A stretch of 64,000 nucleotides of DNA from Glandiceps talaboti. Its lineage: Eukaryota; Hemichordata; Enteropneusta; Spengelidae. The notes under the pieces were generated by a model. That model saw only the letters and a program-made list of their open reading frames with translations, was not told the DNA's origin and searched no databases. Below are positions 36,041 through 50,883 of this stretch, piece by piece (position 1 is the first letter of the stretch; every line of letters starts with the position of its first letter). Location of the stretch: NCBI RefSeq assembly GCF_964340395.1, contig NC_135558.1, positions 21,695,371 to 21,759,370 on the forward strand, read 5' to 3'. The translations under genes were made by a program, and so were the position numbers.

Positions 36041-36907
36041 CTGGGACAATTAATGGGTCCTTCACAACAACCCAATCGTTTCTCCGAATAAACATCGAAC
36101 TAATCGTGAGCCGTCTTGCAATTTACAGCGATAAAAAAACCATAAGGTCTACATACACTAACGAAGAAACAGGTATATTATTTAATAACAGCAAATAATG
36201 AAGCATATACCACCACAAGAACTCGGGGATTTGTGTAGAAACGTATAAACGTACGTGTTTATTTCAAGTTGTTATGAATAATTGCTTTGTTTACAACAAG
36301 CGAACTATTCAACAACTAAGAAAGACACACGTATATTACACTTTCGAACATACAGAAATGAACAACATATTGCAATCAGATAAATAATGTCAACTTTTCA
36401 TTATTACAAATATTTGAAATTAAATTCTTCTTGAGGTGGTGATTCACCTACACATGAGGCTTTCTCAGTGTGTTATCTATCAGTAAGCACATTCACATTT
36501 GTTATTGCATATAACATTTTAATCTATGGACTATACTTGTTGTTCGTGTCCGCTGTGGTTTGGTTCGTTATTCAAAGTTCATTTTAAAATGATAATGTTA
36601 AATGTAATATATTATTCACGTGTCTGTCAGTCAATTTAGCTAGTATAGGTAAAAATCATATAGGCAGTGTGTGTGTGTGTGGGGGGGGGGGGGGGTATAA
36701 AAACCTGATACCCTTGCCCGGGTCATGTATTTGAGCTCCGTTTTGGTTATATTCTGAACAAAAAAAATAGGCCTATAATTTGTAGATACACTGCGTATTA
36801 TCACTTTATAGCAGGTTCTAAACATTTGGTCCGAGCCGTGCAATGGTGGATTTAAATAAATTATAGTCAGCATTCCTGCAAGTTGATGGAGTTTAGCGTT
36901 GAATATG
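36041..36907 (+). other. Intergenic
   Basis: Contains (TG)n-(G)15 at 36667-36695; otherwise featureless. Confidence 0.5.
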
Positions 36908-37210
36908 CTGTAAATGAGAACGAACGAACGAAAGAACGAACGAATAACAAACAAATGAAAGAATGAATGAATCATATTAATGAGTTAATGAATGAATGAA
37001 GGAAGGAAGGAATGAAATAGATGTGTAAGGAATGAATGCGAAGATAAGTGAACGAACGAATGAACGAATTGTATCATCTTGTCCCTTCGGGTCGGCCCGG
37101 GCCGTAGCCTCCACAGCACTGCATCTCCATGGTCCATGTTAGTCCTACTTGCAGATACCTACTGTGCACTCCGACGACTTACTCCGTATGCAAGCAGGAC
37201 TGGGTCAATG
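36908..37210 (-). mobile_element. Retroposon 3' end with (GTTC/ATTC)n tail
   Basis: Read on the - strand, a GC-richer block (37210-37081, with GGCCCGGGCCGACCCGAAG) leads to ACAAGATGATACAATTC and then a long degenerate GTTC/ATTC tetranucleotide tail (37075-36908). That order is usual for the 3' ends of LINEs and SINEs. No open frame of useful length; family unknown. Confidence 0.5.
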
Positions 37211-37602
37211 TGTGTGACTACACAAATAATACCATGATTGACAAAAAATAACAACATTCATTTACAGTCCTTAAAATTACCTGGCGTGACTTTTTTGTAG
37301 TTTAAATTGTTGAAATGTTAGCAGAGGAGCTGAGGTTTTACGCAATTTAGTGTGCAAAAAAGTGAAACTTTCGAGAAGGGCTATGGAATTTGATTTATTT
37401 CGTTCTTAGAGTTGTCATTGTCGACGCGAGACACAATTCACATACCGTATGTGTTGTTTTCTAAATTATTATTTACATCTAAGATATTATGTGTGTATTA
37501 TCTCCAAGTTCACTCAGCGTTTTCTTACCGTGGCCTACACCTGTTGCCTCCTTATTTACAGAATGGAAAATAAGTTGTTTACCGTAGTCCAAATATGGTC
37601 AA

Positions 37603-38234
37603 TGACGTCATGAATATCCAAATAAGGTCAAAATCAATCAATCAGCGCTGGCGGTAAAGCAAGGACAATAAACATACAGCATATGTGTTCAATGGCGACG
37701 TGATAGCCCCACCAGACCTCATTTGGTTGGATTTTCTACCTCTTCAAAACCACACTTGGACAATCAAAGACTTGCCTTGAGTGGGAGGGAATAGGAATCG
37801 TTTTAGTCAGACCGATTGGATTCGAATGCAGTGCTTGTTGACATACGTGGTACGTACGTACGCGCATGGACTTCAGTAACAGTTACCAAATGACTCCCTC
37901 CAACAACAACGCCGTGGAGCGTACGAGGTAGGGCCACGTTTTACCGTACAATCGCTTGTATTTACATTTGATAAGTGTCATTGTGTATTTCCTTGCGTTC
38001 TTCCTTACTGTAGTTGTGTGCTTCAGCAATTTTGAAGCGAAACTTCGACACGCACGTCAACAAAATAGACGAGTTTGGAGATCGCCCGGGTGGCACGTAA
38101 CGTAATGATATGTACATGACATGGCCACCTTCTTCTTGTTTTCGCAGCAGAAATTGAAGTTCAAGGCCATACCTCGGCCAAATTGAGCCGTTTTTATCGA
38201 CTTGATTCAGGCCCTTGTTATCAGGTGACCAAAA
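37603..38234 (+). promoter_or_regulatory. Probable TGFBR3 promoter / 5' UTR zone
   Basis: From about 37650 to 38480 CpG dinucleotides become frequent (for example ACGTACGTACGCG, CGCCCGGG), unlike the CpG-poor surroundings, and the zone ends at the TGFBR3 start codon. A perfect CRE palindrome TGACGTCA lies at 37603-37610. No TATA box or transcription start could be fixed. Confidence 0.5.
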
Positions 38235-38289
38235 ATGAAGACGACGTGGATATCTACGATATTTTTGCTGCTGTGGGTACTCTTTAAAG
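38235..38289 (+). CDS. TGFBR3: TGFBR3 exon 1 coding part (signal peptide)
   Basis: 55 nt, 18 codons plus one base (phase 1), donor GTGAGT at 38290. It starts MKTTWISTIFLLLWVLFK. The context AAAAATGA and the upstream in-frame TGA support this start. Confidence 0.82.
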
Positions 38290-41200
38290 GTGAGTTTTTA
38301 TGCTTGAAATTTCTGTTGAGTCGGGTCGAAACCCTGTGTAGCGGGCGAAAACGCTTAGCATTGCCGCTTTGTCAACAATGACAACAACGAGCTGTTATGA
38401 TTGAATGTAATGGCGTCTTCCCAAAGCCACGGCTAAACGTGCATGGCGGTGACGGTGTGCACTGCAACACATTTGTTCGTTGACAACGAGCTTCAGATAT
38501 GTCAGAAGCCTGCAGAATGTATTAATATTGTATGAAATCGCTGACTTATGAAGGGCGAACGATAGTGCATACGGTGTACTTGCAAGTCTATTTCAAGGAC
38601 CACGCAACTAGCCATGCCATTGTCAGTTAACTTATAAAACGCCTAGTCTATTTACTAACGAATTAAAATTTGGTTTCAAATCGAAATGTCGGGAGCAAGA
38701 AAGTTGTGTTTGTAAATGTAGGTACGATTTGAGCGTAGTTATACGGTTTATCATTATTGTCATTACTCTAGTATTCGTCACAATTAGTTTTTAAATGATC
38801 TGGGGGTCGTAGCAGCCTGTAATAGACTTACAGTGGGGAGGTATGTTGTTTATTGATGAGCTCAGTGGCTCAGAGAATGGTGCATTCTCACCAATGTTGT
38901 TTTGAAGTGTATATTTACATGTAAACAATATTGGTCCTTGTGTATCTCCAACGAAGATCAAAGTACAACAGTGAGATTTCACATTTCTGATGGACATCAT
39001 TTGGTTTCTTCAGGTAATGCAATTAACATATGAAAGATCTAAAACTGAAAACTAAATGTACTAGCTGTTTAGATTATCAAAACTATATTTTCATTGAATT
39101 TTTTGTGCAGATATGTTTTCAGAAATGTTGAGTGCAAACCTGAAAATGAGTGTCATAATAATTGTATAATTTGTTGTATAATTTGTTAAAGGGTCAAAAG
39201 TTGAAAGTGTATCATTGTTACATTTGATTTGTTATTTATAAACAACTCTTCTCTCTCAATTCATACATTATATTTAACTGAATAAAAAGCAACTATATTT
39301 TCTAAGAAATGGCTTCCAACAAAACAAAGACCATCTTAAGATTTAGTGTGCCATCAATTTGGTATGTAATGTACATGTACATGTCATATAATTGACAAGT
39401 TACAGGACAGAGGGACGTAATATAATTGACAAGTTACAGGACAGAGGGACATATAATTGACAAGTTACAGGACAGAGGGACGTAATATAATTGACAAGTT
39501 ACAGGACAGAGGGACATATAATTGACAAGTTACAGGATAGAGGGACATCATATAATTGACAAGTTACAGGACAGAGGGACATCGTATAATTGACAAGTTA
39601 CAGGACAGAGGGACATCGTATAATTGACAAGTTACAGGACAGAGGGACATCGTATAATTGACAAGTTACAGGACAGGGGGACATATAATTGACAAGTTAC
39701 AGGACACACACACACATGCATGAATGTAGTGTATGTCATGTCATTTACTGGTTACAGTACACAAATTTATCTATTGTAAATTTGATAATATCTCCAGAGT
39801 CCATGTTATTGGTCAGTGTGTGTGGTCCTCAGCTTAGTTTTGATTTGAATTGGCTTACATGTAGTTGTAAACTATTCAGTTTAACTATGATAGTGTAGCT
39901 AGTGACAACTGACAGGAATAACATTAGTACACATGGTTAGGGTAAGTACACCATTGAGGTGATTAAAAGTAGGATTTTACAATATTCTATGTACCTGTGG
40001 TGTAATAAAGCAGTATGGAGCTAGTCATCTCAAGAAGTAATATGAATTATGAAATGTATTGTTCAGTGATAAAGGTTCTTCTATTTTGAAATGACATAGA
40101 ACTTCTTGTATTTCATTAGTAATTATAATATAAATACATTTAAATAATGTCTACAAAATTTGATCCCAGCATTGTGAAAAATAAGTGTGACAAAACATTG
40201 TAAATGAATATGAAATGTTTGCAAATATCACTTGCAAGGATTGTAGTCCACACAGCACAGGAGAATGTTGTTATCAATTTAAAATACAGTCTTTTGATTT
40301 CATGAATATTGAGTTGTTATTTGTATCAGTACTTAATCACATTGTAAACCTCAACATTTTTGCTAAAGACTTGTTTTCGCTTATTTTGGTAGAAAACAAA
40401 AATGCAAAAATAAGTAGTGGCTAGAATACCTTCTTATACATGAAACAACGTACTAGTTTGGTAATTCTTTGAGAACTAGCTGAACACTGCAAAACTAGTA
40501 GTGAAAATGTGTAGATTTCCAAGTATATTGTATTTGTTAAAACAAGGTGGCTTAGACTTCTAGCAAAGTGAAGATACAACTGTTTACACTAAAAAAATAT
40601 ACACTGTGCTGTTTGTGATAAAATTGTCTAAGCACCAGTGTGGACAGGTGTTGTAAGACTGATGTAATATAATGTCAATTTGTAAAGAAATGATAGAGTT
40701 GATAGAAAAAATAGTACAAAAACAAAAGCAGATATTAATTTGTTACTCAAGACCTACATGTATTATTTTCAGTTTTTGATTGAGAATCTGTGTTATTGTC
40801 ACATGATTCTAGCTGTACATTGGGAATCTGTGTTATTGTCACATGATTCTAGCTGTACATTGGGAATCTGTGTTATTGTCATGATTTTAGCTGTACATTG
40901 AGAATCTGTGTTATTGTCACATGATTCTAGCTGTACATTGAGAATCTGTGTTATTGTCACATGATTCTAGCTGTACATTGGGAATCTGTGTTATTGTCAC
41001 ATGATTCTAGCTGTACATTGGGAATCTGTGTTATTGTCACATGATTCTAGCTGTACATTGAGAATCTGTGTTATTGTCACATGATTCTAGCTGTACATTG
41101 GGAATCTGTGTTATTGTCACATGATTCTAGCTGTACATTGAGAATCTGTGTTATTGTCACATGATTCTAGCTGTACATTGGGAATCTGTGTTATTGTCAC

Positions 41201-44200
41201 ATGATTCTAGCTGTACATTGAGAATCTGTGTTATTGTCACATGATTCTAGCTGTACATTGAGAATCTGTGTTATTGTCTCATGATTCTAGCTGTACATTG
41301 AGAATCTGTGTTATTGTCACATGATTCTAGCTGTACATTGAGAATCTGTGTTATTATCACATGATTCTAGCTGTACATTGGGAATCTGTGTTATTGTCAC
41401 ATGATTCTAGCTGTACATTGGGAATCTGTGTTATTGTCACATGATTCTAGCTGTACATTGGGAATCTGTGTTATTATCACATGATTCTAGCTGTACATTG
41501 AGAATCTGTGTTATTGTCACATGATTCTAGCTGTACATTGAGAATCTGTGTTATTGTCACATGATTCTAGCTGTACATTGAGAATCTGTGTTATTGTCAC
41601 ATGATTCTAGCTGTACATTGGGAATCTGTGTTATTGTCACATGATTCTAGCTGTATAATAATAATCAAGTCATGGACACTCATGCAATAGATACAACATT
41701 CTCTCAACTAGCTAAATGTAGAATTTTGAATCTTACAATATGATAATATCATCTTTTATTTAACTAAAACATGTGTTATTTTAACTTAGAAATCATGAAT
41801 TTCCCTCTGATATCCTGATAGATACCTTAAAGAACTCTCTACTGTTGTCAGGCTTACACTAGCTGTAACCATTGTAAACCACAGCCTCTTTTACAGTACC
41901 ATCCAAGACAAAGAGGCTGTGGTTCCATTCACGTATATATTGGCTATTTCTGTTGTCGTTTTGTACATCAACACTACAACCAATCAGATTGCCTCATGCA
42001 TACCATGTGATATACAATGCCTAGAGTACACCACATTATATAAAGCTGACTTGGACAAGCTGAGTTCTTGTTGCTGAAATTTAATTTTGTCATTCTACGG
42101 ACAACCTTGGAATGATATGAACAGAAAATAATGACCTATAAATCTTGCCTGGAAGTATCAAATAGGGTTTGTGAGAGCATGGATTTCACTGATGCTGTGT
42201 ACCATCAGATATGATCATGAGTTTGCAGTAAATTACACAATGGCCATACATCTTACAAGTAGGGTATAGGCACATGTATAACAACTTCAAGCCAAGATTG
42301 GCTGATTCATGCGAGTTCACTTAAACATGCAACTGGCGGTGCCTGGGACCCTATTTTGCATATGACTGACTGTATGTTTGGAGGTGGAGAACTTGTGATG
42401 ACTCACTGGCAAGTAATCACCAAAATATAAACATTCCCTATATCTGGGTTTTTCACATGCAAATGCCACATATTTGAATAATCCTGAATGACACACAATC
42501 TAAGCAGCTGTTTGCAGGGGAATTTGTCTCATTTGGAAAGTTTTTTTCATTCTATGAAACAAACAGACTGATTTTCAACTAATTTGTGTATCAAGTTACC
42601 ATCCTACGACATTCACAAACAATTTGTACATGATACATGACCTGTGTGTTTCTCGGAGCACAGAAAAAGTCCTGAAAACAAGACCCAGAAGCTAGTGCTT
42701 TGTACAGCAGTTTGAATTTCCCACATTTGCATAGATTAGCCATAATCCTCTTTAGGTCTTTATATACATGTAGGGCAGTTCTGTCTTTAAATAAACATAA
42801 TTCATTATCATTCGCAACCCAGGGTTGTTGCAGTGTTGTTTATGATACTTTTCTTCTTAATTTTACAAGGGACTGAACCTGGATTGAATGCTGATAAGTA
42901 CGATGTTTTAGCACAATGATCTCCAGGTGCAGGCCTCTGGAACTCTGTTCATGGCACCCCGTACTACTACTCGGTGTATTGCCTGTATATCGGCATTAAA
43001 TTTCCAATTTCCAATGATCTTTTCTCATTCTTGCCTTATGCTCTTTACCTCCTTCAAATGTTGGTTATCCCAGTGGTTTTGAATGAGACTAGTAACTTTT
43101 AGACTGGTCTTTCGAATCACCCCCATTCACGTACACATTCACTCAGTGCATGTAGGAAGGATTGTTCATGTATGTCTGCCTGTTGGATAGTGAATACATG
43201 TGTACACAGTCAGAAAATACTGTTGCTTCAAGGGAATGGTCCTATAAACAGGCATATTTAGTTACTTTGACATTTAGTTGACAGTGACAAGCCCAAGTAG
43301 AAGTCAGAGTATAAGTATAAATAGTTGCAAATCAGTGTAAATGCAAGCTTATAGTGAACATGCTTGACAACAGAAGATATGGATCATTATGACGTCATTA
43401 CTCATGAATATTTATAACCAAGCTGAAATAACGCACTGGTTTGGGAGAATGACTGTAACTGGACAAACTTTTAAAAAAACTTTACAGTTGCAATAGTAAA
43501 ACTTTAATAACAATATCTTGTTATGGGCAGTGTGATTTGACATTGTATTTGTGATTGAAATGAAGATACACATGTACACTGTACTAGCAGTAATTACCAC
43601 ATTCCATCACCAACATTAGAGGCAGTCAGTCATTGAACCCCCCCCCCCCCCCCCCCCCCCCCCCCGAGATATGGTGAAAGTTCATTGATATGAATTATCT
43701 TAAATGAATAACCAACTCAAAAAATTTCTACCATTTTTAGGAAGTTTAGCATGTATTAATTTATCAACATAGGCACTTGATATACCAAACCAAAATTCAG
43801 TAAAAACCTGACACATTGCTTGAGTGGTTTCAACCATATCAAATAAAGTGACAGCTTCAGTTATTGTATGTATAGAATATGTTGAAATTAATGATCAAAT
43901 CTTCTGTTGTAGTCTTGGGTCAATGTTAATTAGTTCATTTGATAGTTTTCTGACACTGTTCTCAGTGTGTGTTTCATTGTTGTGGTGATTTTGTTGGTTT
44001 CAATGAGTAATGTACGTCTTTGAGATCAGAAAAGGCGAAACTAGGTCATTGTTTGCATTGTATGTACTAGTATCTGATACTACTCTCTTTTCTTTTTGAT
44101 AAAAAATGGTCTAAATTGTTGAAATGAAGTGCTACCTGTACTCTACAGGCATTTTATCACCATTCTCCTCTAAAATTATAGTGTGTCTGAATAGGACACA

Positions 44201-47200
44201 ATACATGTACAAAATGTACCTGGTTTTCTTTGTCAATTTCCATTGCAAATTGTAAAACCATTGAATGCACTAGGTTCTTTTACATCTTCATTATTTGCAA
44301 ATTTGTTCACAAAGAGTTTTCAAGAAATTATTGAGATAATCTATTTGTGTGAATCAAAAGATTGACTATAAATAAAGAGTACATTTATGTGATTTTAATA
44401 CTAACATTCACCTGATTTCATATCACAGTGGAGACATTAAAAGCTGGAGCAATGTCTGGATCCATTCCTGATCACCAAATGTCAAAATCTTTATGATAGT
44501 CTATAGTACATGTACATGTACATTTTTAAGTGTTCTTATTTTACATTTGGAATTCTACTATTATTTATATCAGTCAAATGAGAATGAAAAACCCTGAAAT
44601 ACTCCGTATTTTTCCCTCCATGCAAACCAAAAGTACACAAAGTTGTACATTGTAGTTTTATGGTTCCTATCCATCATTATGGCCTACGTGCACAAGTTTG
44701 GCAGGCAGTGGCTTCAAGTTGACAGGCTCTGTTTGTCATTTCTAAAATTTGTTTATCTTTTTGATAGCAGGGTGACAGGGTATTTAATGACATTGCAAAC
44801 TTATTTTGAACAGCTTGTCTACCAGACCATGTGTTGGTCATGTTTAGGAGAGGGTTCTGAGGCAGGGTTCTCCACAATTTTCAAAAATAAAGGGGTGGCC
44901 AAATTGACATATTTGTATCTCATTAGCATATTTTTTAGCTCTTAACATTAGAGTGTGAAGAAATGTTTTTTCAACATCAAAAAGGCCTACAAAATAATAA
45001 TCAATTAAATTCCTATTTTATCCATTCAGCAAACTAGAATACACAGATTGCGTATATCGCAAAGATACAACATGGTTGGATAGGCAACTGGATAGTCATT
45101 CAGCAAATGAATACCTATTGTTCACATGGACTAGCATATGGATAAACAATTTAAAAAACTACTGTTGTGCTACAATGCCATTGGCGGTATTTTTATTTTT
45201 ATGTATGGAATAAGATTTTTCATGAAAATCTGCTGGAAGTAACATGTTTTTTTTCATGTGACAAATTTGGGCTATGTATTACCTGTCACATTCAGTGCTC
45301 ATTTGGGTGAAAAACATGGCCGTAGCATCGTGCTTTGTCATTCATGATTCACATCCAAATCATTTAGGACATACATATAGTTTTTATTTGTATTCATCCA
45401 TACAATACAAAAATCGTCATGACATCGTATAGCGGTATGTAATATTACGCATACGGGAAGGCTTGGCAAATCTGAAACATTTATTCCATACCAAGCCATG
45501 GAAGCTGCTGTCTTGTACTTGTACTATGGTACAACTGGGGTATTGTTTAACTTGGAAACTGTTTTTGTTTTTGTTTGAACTACTATCATTATTATCGAGG
45601 TGATAAGGGGCTGTGTCATTTTAAAAGTGACACATGACAAATGTAATTTTTTCGTTGGGGGGGGGTTCCCATTTTAGACCAAAGGGCAAAAAACCCTACC
45701 CCAAAGGGCGGCACATGTACATGTAGTTTTTATTTGTTTTATTTGTACTCCCAGTAGGCGGGAGTACCCCTCCTACCCCACCTCCCCAAGTACAATGTAC
45801 CATAACATTACAAGTTAAACTCAAAGAGGCTATAAAATAAAAATCTTTGGATTTCATGTGTGAATTTAAGAGGAATGGATATTCCAGATACAGCATGAAT
45901 GTAGAGTGCATGTTGTACATGTGTTGTAGTGATGTAACATAATGTAACTGGTCCAGATAAATGTACATATAAATGTATATCTTTAAAAAATAGTATGTAT
46001 TATTATTAATTAGTCGGTCACTTCTCATTCCCTGAGAAGTGATAGAAGTACCTTATGGAGAATTAAACTAACAATCTGTTATCCTGGCTTTGTTGTCAGT
46101 GATATGATTGTATTTTTTGTTTTATTCAGTTGAATGAGATGCTAGCAGGTGATGATATGTTGAGTTTAGGCATACATGTATTTTGGGTGTCACATTGCTA
46201 GGATGGACTAAGCTGGGTCAATGAGTTGAGTATGTGACTGATGACATTGTTTGAAATGTCTTGGTTGTGATTAGAAGACAACAACACCTGTAGTGAGGAA
46301 TCTTTAGTCATTCCATACAATTTATTGTATCACTATTCTATGTAATGTGTGGATTTTTAGTGTTTAAAATTGATTCATTGTATTTGAATAGAGTAAAAGC
46401 TTACTTTTAGGAGAGATTACCAGATCTGACCCCTATCAAACCCTTTTGAAACACTGGGATCATCAAATTTTGCCACACTTGATGTCTTTACTTTTCCAGT
46501 GTTTGTGTTTGACCCTCTACAGGGTCTATGGTTTGATATGACTTGTTTTTCACTGGTTTTGCTAACTGTAAGGTGAGAAAGGTCAATGTGTAAGAAGGGC
46601 ATGGTATTGACAGTGCTAATTGATGAAGGTGTAGAAGTTATGGTAGTTATTTCAGTTTTGCATACTTCAGTATAATGTTTTCGTATTTCTTCAAATTGAA
46701 CTTATGGCGTGATAATATGATGATAAGATGATAGACTTAAGGAGTCTTGAAATGTGTCTTCGAAATTGACAAATCAAGTTAATTGACTAATTAGAACAAT
46801 TAATGTAGTTTGTAAGAAACTACGTCATTGGCCACATATTGGGTGCACAATGTGACCCATAACTACATGTAACAATGATGACCACAAAATGTAAACAGTT
46901 TTTTACACTGATATGGCAGTGCAATTTAACAACAAAGGGGGGGTTTGTCTATCTTTTGATTGGCTGGGAGAAAGCCCAGCAAATGCCTCAAGGCCATTCA
47001 CTATTGTTCCATGGATGTAAAGTGATTTTATGAAAGCTTGCCAGTGGTGGCTTGTTAACAAACATCTTAACAAAATAAACACAACTTTCTGTGGGGGCAT
47101 GAGTATTTTCCATTTTTGTTGCATCCCAGTGCAAGGTTGAAAATGTTGCCAGTATGCAGACTTGTAAAGTTCTGGAAATGATATTTCATACTTTTTTCCA

Positions 47201-50200
47201 ATCGGATAAACTCTCTTTTTAAGTTTCACATGATAAAGAGTTTGATTTCATTATAAAGGAATACTCCTCCCCACATACACACATGTTATATACACATGGT
47301 TCACCTATTTTCAATCATTTGTTTAACAACATGTAAAGATTTTGTTACCCTGGTAACAGAGATACTGTGGTGGGCTCGAAATGAATGGTGGTCTTGCATC
47401 CAAAAGCCACCACTTTTTAATTTTGGACCACCAAAATTGAAAAGTTGGTGGTCCACATAAATTTTGTTCGTTTTGAGTACTTTGGTGATGGCCTTGTTCG
47501 ATAAATGACCGAACATCACCATATTTGTTCTCTGATCTTGGCTGCAAAAAACCAACTGAATCACAGTATTGCCACTCCCAGCTGTAACTTATCTCCTTGT
47601 ATTTGATCAAAAACCATTACCTATCCCATGAACGAGTAACTTATGTGACTACATTTCCCAGGTAGCCATGAAACTAATGATAAATATGCAATAGCTACTT
47701 ATCATATATGACGTTTTGCAATACTATTGGACATCACCATTGGAGATGCCATAAGACTGAAAGTATATTGTGAATAAATTATGATAATAAAAGTCATCAA
47801 ATGCCATGCAGTTGTGTAATATTTACTGAGATTCCAAAGATCGTAAGTCTGTGTTTGACTTATTAGGACCACATGGGAAAGTTCCTTTGATGTTTAAAAG
47901 TTGAAATTCAGAATATGAGCGGCAGTTTATTTAAGTTTGAATTTAAACGAGTCTGTTCTGAGGCAAGTGATGGCCCAATCTCAGTGGGAAATGCAAGCTC
48001 AAGTATGTGTATATCTCAGTGAGTGGACTTACACGATCACAAGTGTAATTTTACTCCCTTTCATATACAATGTACAGTTGGCTAAATACATCCATATTAT
48101 CGACACTATTTTTAATACTTGTAAAAGTAGAAATAAAATATGTGTTTAAATAGAGTGAATCAGATGTAAACATGTCTTTAAATTCCTTGTCACACAAATT
48201 TATTTGTTATCTCCAGTGACATAGGTTGTAAATAGTGTGGTGTGGCTACAGGTCAGTTATCTACACATAGGTTGTATTGACCTAAAATAGTGTGGTGTGG
48301 CTACAGTTATCTACACATACAATGTAGGTTGTATTGACCTAAAATAGTGTGACTACAGGTCAGTGACTTCAAGAAAGGTTAAGTGAACACATGAAGGATT
48401 AATGTGATAGAATAGATAGAGCTATCATATCAGGTCTATTCAGGCATGATATTAATGTCACAAGTAATACTGGTCATATCACAGACATCACACTATACTG
48501 GGATCTGCTGACGCCTGTCGGCACCGGGTATACCCAACTTTTTAGAATTTTGAAACTGCAGTCGTCTATGGATATTTAGTTTGATTGAAACAACTTTAGC
48601 TTTTCTGAGAAAACTAATCAAAAACTGTGATTGAAAAAAATCAATGTGCAAAAATTGACATTAGAGTTATAAATCTGTAGAGAAAGAAAAGTTGGTTTTA
48701 ACTTTTTCATTGGCAACTTTGATCATACACCATGTACTTTGAGTGTACCATTAATTTATTCATGAATATTAATTATACAAATTGGCATGAATATTAATTA
48801 GTGACCGGGACTACTCTCAAGCTTGGCAGAACCCTGCTATATAATCACTGGTATGGTTGAAACTGTGGTTCCATGGAAATCAGGTGTGGTTGAAACTGGG
48901 TCCCATGGAAACTGGGTGTGGTTCAAACTGGATTCCATGGAAACCAGGTGTTGTTCAAACTGGGCTGCTTGGACGATGATTTGGATGTCAGGTTTTATCC
49001 AAACCAATGATTTGAAACTTGGTATCATGGAAACCAGGCAATGTGGAAATTAATGTCATGGAAACCAGCTGGTTGAGAACTTGATGTCATGGAAACCAGC
49101 TGGTGTTGGAACTTAATGTCATGGAAACCAGTTGTGGTAGCCTGGAGATGTTGATTTCACAAATTGGCAACAAAAAACTTTGTAGAGTTTAAAGCAAACT
49201 TGACATGAACTGACAGAATGAATTATTGTTTGTAATTGTAGTTATATATTAGTAAGTCTTATTGACCTTTGACCTTAGTACACTAAACAAATAACACTTT
49301 GATTAATTGTCCATCGTTGCCCAGTAGAAATAGTGAGTCACTTCAGTTATGACATTGACTTATGTGTACATGAAGTGTGTTGTCATAGCAACCCATTGAT
49401 ATGAGGTACATGAATGGATGATTTTGTGTCCTTGGGTTGATTCTGTTTGACCATGACCAGTTCAAATTATAACCTTGGAAACAGCAATCCTAGTGTGTCA
49501 GCCATGATACACTACACTACATGCCATGCATTATGATGAGATTAGGAACAGAATGCTACATGTTTCATAACATTTGGCACAGTCCAGCCACAAGAAACTA
49601 CTGTGCAATATGGTATTGTTTCTTTTTATAGGTACATGTACAATGTACAATATGTACATAATAAAATTCCAATCTAAAGTGCAGATTTTATTTTCAGATT
49701 GTGTTTGTAGTGTTTGAATGTGAGAAGTGCGTTTGACCTGTTCCTTGGTTGTTGTGATTAATATTGTGTTAATTGCATTGTGTATCTCTGTGCAGTCACT
49801 AGCACTGTATTCTTATGCATACTACACACACACATGATAATAGAAGCACATTAGTTGTGGTATGATTGTGTTCTGATTAAAAAAATTATGTATTTACAAG
49901 AAACAAGTAAAATGCATCCTGATTAGCGAGAATGTCAGAAATAGGTTGACCCAGTAGTGTATATATAAGAGGTTGACCCAGTAGTGTATATATAAGAGGT
50001 TGACCCAATAGTGTATTGAAGTATAGGATATTGTATATGCTCTGCATTGAAAAACAGAGTGACCTTGGCAGGAGGAATGTTTGTGTCATTTTAGTGACAT
50101 GTGTCATCTAAGAAGTAGGACGGTCAGTCACCCAAACACTACTGGTTCCAAGTAAACATAATGATTTACTATTCATGAACACAAGATGCTGCCTAATGAG

Positions 50201-50801
50201 CTGTAGAGCAAACATTGGCAGGGCATGTACATGTAAATGTACAACAATACAGCCAGAAAGAGTAATTAATTTTGTTTATTGACAGTGATTCCCAAAAGAA
50301 CAACAACAACAACAACAACAAAACAAAAACATTTTGCATTCCTGAAGTGACCTTTAACATCTGTGACATTAATCGCTAAGATTAAGATCATCACATTTAT
50401 GTCCAGGATAGTTAGTGAGTTATTTGAGGCCATGGTCAGCCAGTGTTGGTGGGTGAAGCCCTCAAGCACTTTCCATTTTCGTCTGTCGCTTGCCTTTCTA
50501 CTCCATGTTGCCATATTCGTATACATTGTATGTGGTTATTTCATTGAACTAAGATAACCCTATAAATTCATTCAATCTCATTACCATTTCATTGTCAATA
50601 AAATTGCAACCTTTTCTCTTTGAAATTCCTAAGTTGAGAATGTGTCCTGTTATGAGACTCGCATAGTACTACAGTCTTGTCTAGCACGAGATTTTGGGCA
50701 GATATGACACCATATACAGATGCACACAAACTTATAATGATTTTTAGCAAACTGAACTGATAAGGTTCAATAGTGCTATAGGTTGGCAAAGTGTGTTTCT
50801 G

Positions 50802-50883
<82 letters not shown>

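Noticed and set aside
43638-43665. Assembly gap filled with C
   Set aside because: Flanks are continuous and similar homopolymers occur elsewhere; kept as a homopolymer of uncertain length.
44643-44945. Possible small membrane protein (100 codons)
   Set aside because: It lies within repeat-like intron DNA, has no splice or start context and no recognisable pattern.
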